The notes below the pieces were generated by a model that had not been told where the DNA came from, did no database searches, and saw only the letters and a list, made by a program, of their open reading frames with translations. 24,903 nucleotides of DNA from Welwitschia mirabilis (taxonomy: Eukaryota > Gnetophyta > Gnetopsida > Welwitschiales): positions 153,173,820 through 153,198,722 of the forward strand of contig JBOZIK010000001.1 of assembly GCA_051453625.1 (NCBI GenBank), given 5' to 3'. Position 1 is the first letter of the stretch. Each line of letters starts with the position of its first letter. Made by a program: the position numbers and the translations under genes. Of the stretch, positions 8,850 through 17,622 are shown one piece after another.

Positions 8850-10560
8850 AGCATCCAATAGTGGATTATTGATTCTCACTTTCTTTTAGATCTTAACGTA
8901 TTCTTCTTTAAGTTGTTTATTCCTAATAGATGATAAAATGTCTAGGGAAAGGGGATTTCTTAGGCTCTTTACATCTATAACTTTTCATATCATCTTTAAC
9001 ATTCTTGTTATACTCAAGAATAGATCAAAGTTTAGAGTTGGATGTATAAGATTCTACTCTTTGTGGTTGAACATTTTTGTGATTTGTATATCGCTACTAG
9101 GTGAAATAGCATTAACATATCTTACATATTATCTACCTTTAACTATGTTAACTTCTCTTGGATTTGGTATAGTCTAAGTTATATTCTCACCTTTTTCTCT
9201 TTAGTTTATTAAATACAACAAATTAAAATTAGTTTAAGTAAGTTAGTTCATTATTTTTTTAAATGTTAAAGAGTTTACATCCTTTGGTTATTAATCTTAA
9301 ATTTTTTGTTGTTAACCACTATTTGAGATAAGATTATGTGAATTATATGATTTATTTTATCAATTTTTCAAATAAAATTTCAAGCTACTTTCTCTATTTT
9401 AAGTTATATGTATTTCTATAAGAAAAGAAGGATTCTTGTTAGCCTAAAAATCATGTTCTAGTTTGTAAGCTATTAACTTCTTCAATAATTGCATCTTCAT
9501 AGATAGGATTTAAAGGACATTCATTTATTTTGTGTTCTTTAAAATTACAAATGAAACATATAAAATCTTCTCTATATTTAGATTACATAGATATCTTTAG
9601 TTGTTATAATTATTTGGCTATGTTATGTACTTATCTACTTTTTCACTTATTTTAAACTCAACACCGAGTTTGTAGATAACCCTTCTTCTAGCTTTGTTAA
9701 ATGGATGGATTTTCTTAGGTATTTATTTAGCTTTACAACCCCTATTCCAATTTTCAAAATCTTTACCTATATATTATAGTGTGTTTCAAGCTTCTTAGAT
9801 TCTTTAGATGTGAGAGTTTATTCATTCATTAATCCAGTCACTCTTCTACTCTTGTTGTTAACCCTTCATAGAAAATGCTCATAGTTCTTCATGCTTCAAA
9901 ACCATGTTGGGATGATTCAGCCAACAAGTCCTTATATAAAATACTCATTATTATATTATTGAAAATTCACAATCCTATGTTTAAACTCAGTAGTCTTATG
10001 TACTAAGAAATAATCCTTCAAGAACTTATAGTTAAGATCTTTTTTGGATCTAATTGAGAAAGTTTTGAAGAAATTTAATCCTATTTTAACTTTTTTTAAA
10101 TCACTTATAAATGAAAATAAGAAAAATTTTGTTCACATCATGCTAATTATTTTCTTATTAAATTATTAATGTAATAGCATCGAACTCACAAAAATGTTCA
10201 TAGTTATCTTTTGAATTAAGGTTAGAACTTAAGAAAGAGATTAATTATTATAGGTCTAATTTCAAAATGTGTTATGTAAGATTATAAATCCATATAATAA
10301 AGAGTAGCTAAGTACTCAAAATATCATAGCTATTTTAATGTCTTGCTAAAACAAATTATATGAAGACTATCTCTATTATATTTAGATATAATTATATCAA
10401 TCAAGAAAATTCTTAAGTAGCTAAAATTTTGAAATGCTTAGGTTGTACCTCTCTAAAATAAAGGATGAATTTAGCATGTATAAAACTTATTTAAAAGGTA
10501 TCACAGATAAGGTTTTTATTCATCAAATTCTTTATAGAATTTACAAATAAAGGTATTAAT
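8850..10560 (-). pseudogene. gag: gag pseudogene of Athila-like element, copy B
   Basis: Reading leftwards, the Gag core is at about 9830-10100: LNYKFLKDYFLVHKTTEFKH then RIVNFQ matches the family pattern AFLxKYFPPxKTAEFRNxIxxF, and a damaged WERFKELL-like and FYEGLT-like part follows. At 9517-9558 the zinc knuckle is fully conserved: CFICNFKEHKINEC, spacing CX2CX4HX4C, followed by PLNPIYEDAIIEEV. Next, 9060-9170 holds a degenerate LRSG-type segment, and 8880-9070 matches the lysine-rich C-terminal piece of copy A. Stops and frameshifts interrupt the frame throughout. Gag would form the capsid/nucleocapsid of the element. The N-terminal part runs into the gap. Confidence 0.75.
9517..9558 (-). 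other. CCHC zinc knuckle coding segment, intact in copy B
   Basis: Fourteen codons on the minus strand give C-F-I-C-N-F-K-E-H-K-I-N-E-C, an exact CX2CX4HX4C retroviral-type zinc knuckle. The aligned segment in copy A (3267-3308) has lost three of the four zinc ligands. This motif sets the reading direction of the repeat unit. Confidence 0.8.
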
Positions 10561-10568
10561 CTAATGAT

Positions 10569-10965
10569 NNNNNNNNNNNNNNNNNNNNNNNNNNNNNNNN
10601 NNNNNNNNNNNNNNNNNNNNNNNNNNNNNNNNNNNNNNNNNNNNNNNNNNNNNNNNNNNNNNNNNNNNNNNNNNNNNNNNNNNNNNNNNNNNNNNNNNNN
10701 NNNNNNNNNNNNNNNNNNNNNNNNNNNNNNNNNNNNNNNNNNNNNNNNNNNNNNNNNNNNNNNNNNNNNNNNNNNNNNNNNNNNNNNNNNNNNNNNNNNN
10801 NNNNNNNNNNNNNNNNNNNNNNNNNNNNNNNNNNNNNNNNNNNNNNNNNNNNNNNNNNNNNNNNNNNNNNNNNNNNNNNNNNNNNNNNNNNNNNNNNNNN
10901 NNNNNNNNNNNNNNNNNNNNNNNNNNNNNNNNNNNNNNNNNNNNNNNNNNNNNNNNNNNNNNNNN
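10569..10965. other. Assembly gap (397 N) within copy B
   Basis: All bases are N. The flanks, CTAATGAT on the left and AGGTTAAGATTAAAGG on the right, align with CCAGTGATG...AAGTTAAGATTAAAAGG at about 4346-4375 in copy A, where only a few bases separate them. The gap size is therefore nominal, or copy B holds an extra insertion here. Confidence 0.95.
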
Positions 10966-11722
10966 AGGTTAAGATTAAAGGAAAAAACATTATAAACATC
11001 CTATTAATAAAAAACGATACAAACTAGTAAATAAGTGTAATTTTAATTTTCAATGATACAAAAATTACAAAAAAATTAATAGTACTTATAAAATATATAG
11101 TGGCATTTGAGTTGTAATGCAAAACATATATTAAATTAATGAAAAATTTGTGTCATTTTTAATAAGGAGACTATCCATAAAAATTTGTGAGAAGCAAACT
11201 TTCATGTAACAAAAGCACAAATTTACTCATCAATAATAAAAAGAATAAATAGGTACATGATATTTAATAATAAATTAGAATTCTAGCCTTTTTAATAATG
11301 GAATATAAAAATAAGATGGCATATCTTCACAGAGGTGAGATATGAAGCAGTTAATCTAAGGTAAACTCTTTATAGATCTAAGCTTCTTTAATCTACATAC
11401 TTTTTATTTCTATAAAACCTAAACCAAAAAAAATCTTTTGTAGGTAATTTTTTAATGGTAGATTCAAAAACACAAATGAAAATTTTCCATAAAAGCAAGT
11501 TTGTATCTAGTAATCCAAGTAATACTAATAGCACTTCTCATAATGATGTCAAAAATGTGTTACTCTATGATAAATGATACCAAAACTAATATGCAGAATT
11601 ATGCCCTAGTAGTTAAGGCATAGATAGCAGTCTAAAATTTATAAAACTAGGATTTTATATTATAGTACAAATAACTATAATTGTCTTTCTTTAACAAGGA
11701 TCACAAGAAAATTTTAAACCTT
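10966..11722 (-). other. Decayed gag N-terminal and leader region of copy B, left of the nested insertion
   Basis: AT-rich sequence collinear with about 4362-5062 of copy A. Shared blocks include GGTACATGATATTTAATAAT and TTCTCATAATGATGTCAAAA. No open frame of note survives on either strand. Confidence 0.5.
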
Positions 11723-11727
11723 ATAAT
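11723..11727. repeat. Target-site duplication ATAAT (left)
   Basis: ATAAT directly precedes the left terminal repeat and recurs at 14247-14251 directly after the right one. The uninterrupted copy A reads CTTATAAG-ATATGAAAA at the same place (about 5058), so joining the two flanks across one ATAAT recreates the expected sequence. Confidence 0.65.
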
Positions 11728-11806
11728 TGAGGGAAATTAGGAGAAAGAGAGAGAAAATAAGGAGTGGTTGTAACAAATCACTTTAAAATGGGAAAAATAT
11801 CTAACA
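11728..11806 (-). repeat. Left terminal direct repeat of the nested insertion
   Basis: 79 bp, TGAGGGAAATTAGG... to ...AAATATCTAACA, with perfect TG...CA ends. It pairs with 14169-14246. On the minus strand it would be the 3' LTR. Confidence 0.65.
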
Positions 11807-11817
11807 AATACCCCCTT
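11807..11817 (-). other. Polypurine-tract-like site
   Basis: On the minus strand AAGGGGGTATT lies directly before the TGTTAG start of the left terminal repeat, where a plus-strand-priming polypurine tract would be expected. It is the main evidence for the element's direction. Confidence 0.45.
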
Positions 11818-11905
11818 GATGACAAATCTAAAAAATAGATTTTCATCACAATTAAAGTGCTAGAACATGCCTCTAGCATAACAATCCATATAGAACTAAG
11901 TATGG

Positions 11906-12036
11906 ACTAACCATGATAATGTGGACTAATCACAATAATATAGACCAATCATAATAGTGTGGACTAACCATGATAATGTGGACCAACCATAATAATATAA
12001 GCTAACCATAACAACATTGACTAACCATAGTGAGGG
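11906..12036. repeat. 19-bp minisatellite, about 7 copies
   Basis: Six full units and one partial unit of consensus ACTAACCATGATAATGTGG occur head to tail with a strict 19-bp period: 11906, 11925, 11944, 11963, 11982, 12001 and 12020. Units 1 and 4 are identical; the others differ at a few positions. There are no spacers, so it is not a CRISPR. It lies just inside the left terminal repeat of the nested insertion. Confidence 0.85.
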
Positions 12037-12587
12037 ACAAACCCAAAAATGGGACTAACCCAAGTAATTTTTATATAAAAAATATTATAAGAAGTGTCCC
12101 ATACCACTTTTTATAGTATCATTTTACATAAAATTGCATATCACACAAATTGGTTGGGACAAGCCTCCAACCTAACTTTCACTTAATCAACCATCCTGCC
12201 TCACTTTATTCATTGAGAGTTGGTAAATTTTATCTTATCAAATAATTTTGAACCACTATTTTTAATGATCAAATGGTATGAACTATGCCCTATATGTTTA
12301 ATATAAAATAATTATCTTGTAAAATAAAAATAGTGAATTTTTTAAGAAATTAAGGCCTTTTTCTTGGAAAAAAGAACATGTATGCAAACCTAATCTTCAC
12401 TCTTAATTCCACAGTTAATCATGCAAAATCTACATGATTTATTATTGAAATTCCTCAGATATTTCTGACTCTTATCATTGATTCCTTTTTTTTAATACAG
12501 CTTTTATCCTAATCATGAAAATTCCATCATAGTTTCCTTTGCTATTATCTATCTTGCTTTGCTTAACAAGAAGAAAAAGAGAATTGC
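12037..12587. other. Interior of nested insertion, no gene seen
   Basis: AT-rich with somewhat more balanced composition than the host unit. It contains short direct wording such as GGGACAA and GGGACTAACC near 12036-12060 that echoes the minisatellite. No frame, RNA gene or transposase motif was recognised. Confidence 0.4.
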
Positions 12588-12824
12588 TTAGATTTGGAGT
12601 GGAAAAAAACATATCATGGATCTCAAGCACATAGACTTCACATGCAGTTCATAAACCGCATGATTGACTTTGCTATAGTTGTAAAGGATGTTAATGGAGG
12701 TAAGATCTACATCATCACCATAGAGCATGATGATCTTAAGAACTTCATATAGGATATTCTTTACTATGTCACAAGATAAAACACAAGCGTTTCCATTTTG
12801 ACTAGTGCTTGTGTGTAGGAACAT
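12588..12824 (-). pseudogene. Gene-like fragment inside the nested insertion, unrecognised
   Basis: This minus-strand frame of 78 codons (beginning MFLHTSTSQNGNACVLSC) is more balanced in composition than the surroundings. I do not recognise the protein. The plus strand of the same DNA also holds an open stretch (about 12608-12748) including FAIVVKDVNGGKIYIITIEH, with a consensus-like splice donor (GAGGTAAGA) at about 12696. Only one strand can be coding, and I cannot tell which. It shows no retrotransposon motif, so a captured piece of host gene is possible. Confidence 0.3.
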
Positions 12825-13168
12825 TGGATGAAGATGCTAATCTTGTCGAAAAATCACATCACCATTGATGAGTATGATATAAAGAGAGAGATTAAAAATT
12901 ACTTTTGGATTGTATTCTTCTTGTGTAAGAAATAGTTTTCTAGACCCTCATCAGCATAGCCTTGTAAGATCAAGAGATCCAATCACCTTTGCTGTAAAGG
13001 AGTTTACATGATGATTAAAATTGTAGAACCATAGATTGTACTACATTAAGGACTAACATCTCATTTTTAACTTTTTTTTCCTAATTTTATATGCCTTTGA
13101 AACTCTTCTAGTAATTACATAGAAATGGAAGTTCATTTTAGATTTAACCAATTACTGTTGTTGTCCCT

Positions 13169-13249
13169 TCACAAAGGAGAACACGATGCACCAAAAGAAA
13201 ACTGAAGCCACTGCATAATGTCTTCAAAGCCTTCATCCCTTTCAGCCAT
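13169..13249 (-). pseudogene. Short exon-like ORF inside the nested insertion
   Basis: Twenty-six codons start at the ATG at 13247-13249 and end at a TGA at 13169-13171. The peptide begins MAERDEGFEDIMQWLQ and its codons are GC-richer than the neighbourhood. I do not recognise the family. It could be the first exon of a captured gene or chance. Other open frames overlap it (minus 13144-13326, which begins MFLHGIMERNNRISK), so the true frame is unknown. No retroelement domain is visible nearby. Confidence 0.25.
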
Positions 13250-14168
13250 CTAAGGTTAATGATTAGCAATTTTAAATCAAGTTTAGAAATCCTATTGTTT
13301 CTCTCCATTATTCCATGTAGGAACAAAATTATAGGAGGAGGGCAGTGACATTAAATCTTGGTAATAAGGGATTAAAGGTAGCAAACAATCCAAGGAAAAG
13401 AAAGGGGGGTAAGAGATAAACTAAGAATGTAATGAAAAATAATCCAAGCATACCAAATATTTCCATTGTAGAAAATCTCCTTGTTAGTGAAAATATAGGC
13501 TCTAGAAGCAGCTTGAAAGCATGAGCCATAGATATTCCTAAACTGTGCACTAAATTAGAAGTTCGTATTGGTGTTATCGTATGATTTATTTGTCTATTTA
13601 GTTTCTTTGATGTGCCTATGTATTTGTGTTTTTTTCACTAAAATAACCATTTCATTGCTTTGTTTATATCTAGCATGCCAAAAAAGGAGCTATCACCTAC
13701 ATGCTTCTCTTCCTTTTATCTATTTATCTAGGTGTATTCTCCATCTTACTTTCAGACTTCTGTTATTCCATTCTTTTTGCAACTCCTCCTTGCTCATGAG
13801 GTGAAGCAATGCTCATTTTCCTTATTTGATTTTTAACATTTACTAATGAAAATGTGTATTCAAGTATACTAGGATTTGGCCTATGAACCTCAGATAAGAA
13901 AGTTGAAGGACAATGACAATATCTGTTCAAATCTGATGGTAATTCTAAGCATTAGTTCTAATAGATTTCACTCATGTAATAGGATCAAAAGGGATTGCTA
14001 TTAGGTAAAGGTCCCTTCTCCTTAATGCTTTGATGTCAATTATGGATTTTGTACCCTCATGCATAGCAGAGGCCCAAAACTTGGAGAAATTCCTAGGGAG
14101 CAAGAATGATCTTTAATGGAATTAGCTCAAAGTTTTCATTACACAATTAAAAATATATATAAAGATTA
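13250..14168. other. Right interior of nested insertion with possible LTR tail and PBS
   Basis: No gene is supported. Open frames at 13329-13550 (minus) and 13568-13804 (plus) are hydrophobic, low-complexity and unrecognised. At 14028-14039 GCTTTGATGTCA resembles, on the minus strand, a degraded TGGTATCAGAGC-type tRNA-Met primer site. The following 125 bp up to 14168 contain ATATATATAAAG, which on the minus strand could be a TATA box. If both are real, the right LTR is about 206 bp rather than 78. Confidence 0.35.
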
Positions 14169-14246
14169 TGAGGGAAATTATGGAAAAGAGAGGAAAAATA
14201 GGAAATGATTGTAATAAACCACTTTAAAATGGAAAAATATCTAATA
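14169..14246 (-). repeat. Right terminal direct repeat of the nested insertion
   Basis: 78 bp, TGAGGGAAATTATGG... to ...AAATATCTAATA, the partner of 11728-11806. The terminal CA has become TA. It is followed directly by ATAAT, the duplicated target. Confidence 0.65.
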
Positions 14247-14251
14247 ATAAT
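14247..14251. repeat. Target-site duplication ATAAT (right)
   Basis: Identical to 11723-11727 and directly abutting the right terminal repeat. Beyond it the sequence rejoins the alignment with copy A (ATTAAAAAC... against ATGAAAATAAAAC...). Confidence 0.65.
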
Positions 14252-15495
14252 ATTAAAAACTAGAGCTAAAATTAAAATTTTATCATGTCTAAATAGGCCT
14301 TATGAGATTATCAGGCCCTTTAAGTAATATAAAGTACATTGGTATTAATATTTCTAGAATACATTAAATGTTTTCAAAACTCATGTAACCTAAAAATATC
14401 CTCAAAATAATATCTTAGTATTACTCATGATATCTATTTTACTAAATAATAAATCTTATTTTGGGAAAGATAAAATAATATTATAAAACTTCTCTTCTTA
14501 ATATTTAGAATAATTTTTTGAGAGATAAATAATAAAATAAGTATAAATAAAGGAAATTAAAAATTCATTATCATTTCCTTAGCCCAAAATAATATATGCT
14601 AAGTAATAAGAGTTTTGAGTGTAAGTGATAGATTATCTACTATGGATCTTGAATTTCATAAATAAAAATAAAAACAACTTGTGATAGAAAAATATCATCA
14701 CCATTTAGAAATAGATTTCCTTATGATGAAATATAGGAAAAACTAGAAAAAAATAAAATATTTCATAAGTTCTAACATATCAATCATTTGTTCTAATAAA
14801 ATTCTAACAAAACATTGGAATAATCCACTTAAAATAATAATCATTAAAATCACATCCAATCATAGAACATTCAAAATGGGCTATTACAGAGCTAATAATC
14901 ATTAAAACCACATCCAATCATAGATTTAATGCATTAACAATGAGTGCAAAAACTATAATAAATAGTAATTTAATTTAAATTATGCCCTTAGGATTGGTAA
15001 GAAGGTTTCCCTATGAAACAATAATTCCTACATATTTAAGAAGAAAAGAAAGAGACCTAGATCATCATGATGAGATAAACCCTTAGCATAATCATGGGAA
15101 TCATAGTGTGCTTAATCAAAAATGAGAGGAATAGGATTTTAATGGTAATTGTGATTTTTAGGAATTAATTTCAAATGGAACATAAAATTTGAAGATTCCT
15201 TACCCCTTAAGACAGATAATGTTTACATAATCCAAGGGTTGAATTTTTACATTTAATTTCACATGCTTCATACATTTACATAGATTGAATCCACTAAAAG
15301 CAATATTTCTTGATTATTAAGATTAATAAAGTATCTTCTTGTAAATTTTTCCTAGTTTTTCAACATTTAATTTGACTTTTTCACTTATTTATGAGTTTGA
15401 TTTTATTATTTAATACTCAATATTTACTTTAACTTGTATAGGATGCATCACACTCTAAAACATCTATAGTGTTATGTATCTAATGGTGGCATCAG
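14252..15495 (-). other. Leader region of copy B, right of the nested insertion
   Basis: Collinear with about 5070-6304 of copy A and equally AT-rich, without a surviving frame. A 32-bp direct repeat, TAATAATCATTAAAA(T/C)CACAT..., occurs at 14835-14866 and 14893-14924 (one mismatch) and is not seen at the matching place in copy A, so it arose after the copies separated. Confidence 0.5.
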
Positions 15496-15516
15496 TATCC
15501 TTAGGAATTGTGCCTT
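15496..15516 (-). other. Decayed primer binding site, copy B
   Basis: On the minus strand AAGGCACAATTCCTAAGGATA aligns with the Athila-group PBS TGGCGCCGTTGCCGGGGATT; most differences are G to A or C to T. The same position in copy A is 6305-6325. It marks the start of the leader of the minus-strand element. Confidence 0.5.
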
Positions 15517-15858
15517 AATCAAAAAATAAATAGCTTAGCCTATTTTTCATAAGAAAACTCTAGAATCAATTATTTTAAATAAAGTTTTGATAATTATACG
15601 AATCAAACTTAACTAGTCATAAATCAATGCTAAACATGTCATTTATAGCTAGTATAGTTCCATAGGCCAAAATTTTAAAATTTAGAGTGTAATTAGCACT
15701 TAAAAGATAATAAAAAGTATGAAGTACCCTAAAAGTTACTAAGAATCTTAAGAACATCATGCCAAGAAATGTTCCATAATATATTTTTTATATAAATTTT
15801 AAATTATATATCTTACTTTAATATATATAAGAGCTCATGAGAAATGAAACTTAGCTAT
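15517..15858 (-). mobile_element. Truncated LTR end of the minus-strand element
   Basis: This matches 6326-6735 (for example AAACTTAACTAGT.ATAAATCAAT and TAATTAGCACTTAAAA). On the minus strand it is the last part of an LTR directly before the PBS. It ends at about 15858, where similarity to copy A stops within GAAACTTAGCT. The rest of this LTR is missing. Confidence 0.6.
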
Positions 15859-16068
15859 TGTGAAGCCAAATTAAGCTATTTAAGATACTTGTGGAGTGCA
15901 TTTTTAGGTCTTATTAATAGGGTTTCTAGGAATTTATGCAAATTATATAAAGCTTCCATACAAGTCATGAAATGCAATAGTTTCCAACACAAGAAGTTAT
16001 TTTTGCATGATGATGGATCAAAGCATAGTGATCAAGATGGAGTTAAGTAAGAAGAACTACTCATTTAC

Positions 16069-16282
16069 TATGTCATTAGGATGACTCATGTAAAATGACA
16101 GTTATCTCGTCTATCCTTGGGACGACCATTACAGAATGACATACAACAGGAGCAATTAGTTAGTCATCCCCTATGTCATTGGGACAACACTCAAGATGAT
16201 AGTCAATACAAGTTGGATGGTTAATGTGTGCTAACCATTAGTTAGTAGTTGGAGTGGTTTTCCACTATGTCATGGGGACAAT
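16069..16282 (+). repeat. GTCATTGGGACGAC motif cluster in LTR copy 2
   Basis: Four degenerate copies: ATGTCATTAGGATGAC (16069), CCTTGGGACGAC (16115), ATGTCATTGGGACAAC (16173) and ATGTCATGGGGACAAT (16267). Spacing is irregular, roughly 45 to 95 bp. They lie upstream of the TATA box, as in LTR copy 1. Confidence 0.6.
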
Positions 16283-16400
16283 GGAAAGGATGAAAAATAA
16301 AATATTTTGAAAAAATAATCCAATTATTATGAAAGTGTAGATCCTAGTCGCATATTTTTATTTCACACTAATTGTTAAACCTTAACTATCCATATCAAAC

Positions 16401-16410
16401 TATAAATAAA
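16401..16410 (+). promoter_or_regulatory. TATA box of LTR copy 2
   Basis: TATAAATAAA aligns with CTATAAATA at 1871 in LTR copy 1 and is followed by the same CTCTT block in both. Confidence 0.55.
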
Positions 16411-16885
16411 TCCTCTTAGGCCTTATTTCATATCTTTTTGACATCTAATTTCTTTGACAACTAGAGATTATCTAGGGTAAGCTGATCCATCCTACTTATG
16501 AGAAAGACTACCTTGATATTAGGTAGTAAATCTTCCATTGAGGATTTATTATTGTAAGTGGATGTACTTCAATTTTATTAATAAAGATATTAATTGAATT
16601 GGAATTTTTTGAAATACTCTCTTTTTTCTTCCTTATAACTTATCTTAATTGTCATGAAAGTGACATGAATTGTAATTGATATAGGCTATAAGAACTAATC
16701 TAAGTGGTATTAGAAGTTTAATTAATTAATTGCATTAAGTTTGCATTGAATTTCATTTTATTTCATTGCATTACATTTAATCTTCATCCTTGTATTGTTT
16801 AATTTTATTTTGTATAAAGAAAATTCAAAAATATGTTCTTATTATCTCTCTGAAACCAATTTTTTAAATTCTCCTTTAAAAGTAT

Positions 16886-17622
16886 TCTCTAAGTGTATGA
16901 CATACGGGTTGATTCCATTATGTAAATTTGTATTGTTTGCAATTAGATTATCAGCTTTTCTAGTCTTGCAAGTCAAATTTTATCTTTAGAATATTGGAAT
17001 TTGAATCACAAATATACATTGCAACATTTTGATGCCAATGCTAATGAAGACTTCAAGGGAAAAGAAATATTATCATTACTCAAGTAAGTATCTTAAATTC
17101 ACTTGAATTTTTTCATTTGAGTACTGTTGTATTTTATACTCTTATATTACTTGAAATTGCTTGATTATCTTTTGGTATATAAGTAATTGCTTGATTTTTC
17201 ATTTAAAGTATACTTTAATTTTCCTTCCTTGCTAATTGTAATTTTTATTTCTGATTTCTTGCAATTTCCCTTCCTTTACTTTCAAGTGCAATCTGAATTT
17301 AAGGGATTTATATTTTAATTCAGTAATTTATATTTCAAAAATCATTTTTAATTTATTTTTAGCATTTTATATTTTCTAAAATTATTTTTATTAGGCCTCC
17401 AATTCTTATTAGGTCTACCCCTCACACTTCATGTGATTTCGGGGATTACCACATTGATTATTATTTTCAACAAACTTGACCTACACTTTATGCTTCATGT
17501 GATCTGAGTGATTATCACATTTATTTGATGTATCCTACTCCTTATACCTTTGAGTGATTTTGAAGATTACTACCACTTGAATGTAAAGCAGTTTGTTTAA
17601 CATAATTTAATATTGTAGGGTA
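16886..17622 (+). other. Untranslated leader of plus-strand element 2
   Basis: T-rich sequence between the LTR and the first gag-like ATG at 17623. It includes three degenerate repeats (listed separately). No conserved frame was seen; a 64-codon open frame at 16795-16989 spans the LTR/leader boundary and is not supported. Long leaders before gag are usual in the Athila/Tat group. Confidence 0.5.
17415..17585 (+). repeat. Three degenerate repeats of about 57 bp in the leader
   Basis: A unit built on CTTCATGTGAT..GGGGATTACCACATT recurs at about 17427, 17490 and 17545, the last most diverged (CCTTTGAGTGAT...GATTACTACCACTT). Each starts with a CCTA(C)-type block. Tandem repeats in the region before gag are known from Tat-group elements; a role is not inferable here. 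Confidence 0.55.

Larger units (their letters stand above)
11728..14246 (-). mobile_element. Compact LTR-type insertion, 2.5 kb, non-autonomous
   Basis: The insertion interrupts copy B and is absent from copy A. It has terminal direct repeats of 79 bp (11728-11806) and 78 bp (14169-14246) that begin TGAGGG and end CTAACA/CTAATA; I count 12 substitutions and one gap between them. A 5-bp target duplication ATAAT flanks it. On the minus strand AAGGGGGTATT (11807-11817) precedes the left repeat, which starts TGTTAGATATTTTTCC, as a polypurine tract precedes a 3' LTR; hence the minus orientation. No gag or pol is recognisable in its 2.4-kb interior. It resembles a TRIM/LARD-like non-autonomous element. 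Alternative: the true LTR is longer (about 14041-14246, with a TATA-like stretch and a PBS-like GCTTTGATGTCA at 14028-14039) and the left one is shortened. Confidence 0.6.
8850..15858 (-). mobile_element. Minus-strand Athila-like unit, copy B (partial LTR, leader, gag)
   Basis: This is the second copy of the unit at 2609-6735. It continues leftwards into protease and reverse transcriptase, giving the normal gag-pol order. It is longer because it holds a nested LTR-type insertion (11728-14246) and an assembly gap (10569-10965). Its right end stops at about 15858, where a plus-strand LTR begins, so only about 340 bp of its own LTR remains. Confidence 0.75.
15859..16885 (+). mobile_element. Athila-like LTR, plus-strand copy 2
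   Basis: Related to 1267-2478. It carries four GTCATTGGGACGAC-type motifs at 16069-16282, a TATAAATAAA box at 16401, CTTCCATTGAGG near 16532 and TAAGTGGATGTA near 16557. TGTGAAGCC at 15859, right where the minus-strand unit stops, may be the LTR start. The end is inferred from alignment of the following TATGACATACGGG with the sequence after the PBS of copy 1. The PBS itself is barely recognisable (about 16880-16898). A 68-codon open frame at 15844-16050 crosses the boundary and is not a gene. Confidence 0.65.

Noticed and set aside
11906-12036. CRISPR-like repeat array
   Set aside because: Units are directly contiguous with no spacers, and the context is plant retrotransposon DNA; it is a minisatellite.
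13329-13804. Hydrophobic open frames (minus 13329-13550, plus 13568-13804) as membrane-protein genes
   Set aside because: Low-complexity Leu/Phe-rich translations of AT-rich DNA on opposite strands, with no recognisable family and no conserved partner.
16705-16716. TGGTATTAGAAG as a tRNA-Met primer binding site for the plus-strand element
   Set aside because: The aligned position in LTR copy 1 (about 2170-2182, AGTATTAGATTA) lies some 300 bp before its better PBS, so this is inside the LTR. The family signature is the tRNA-Asp type.
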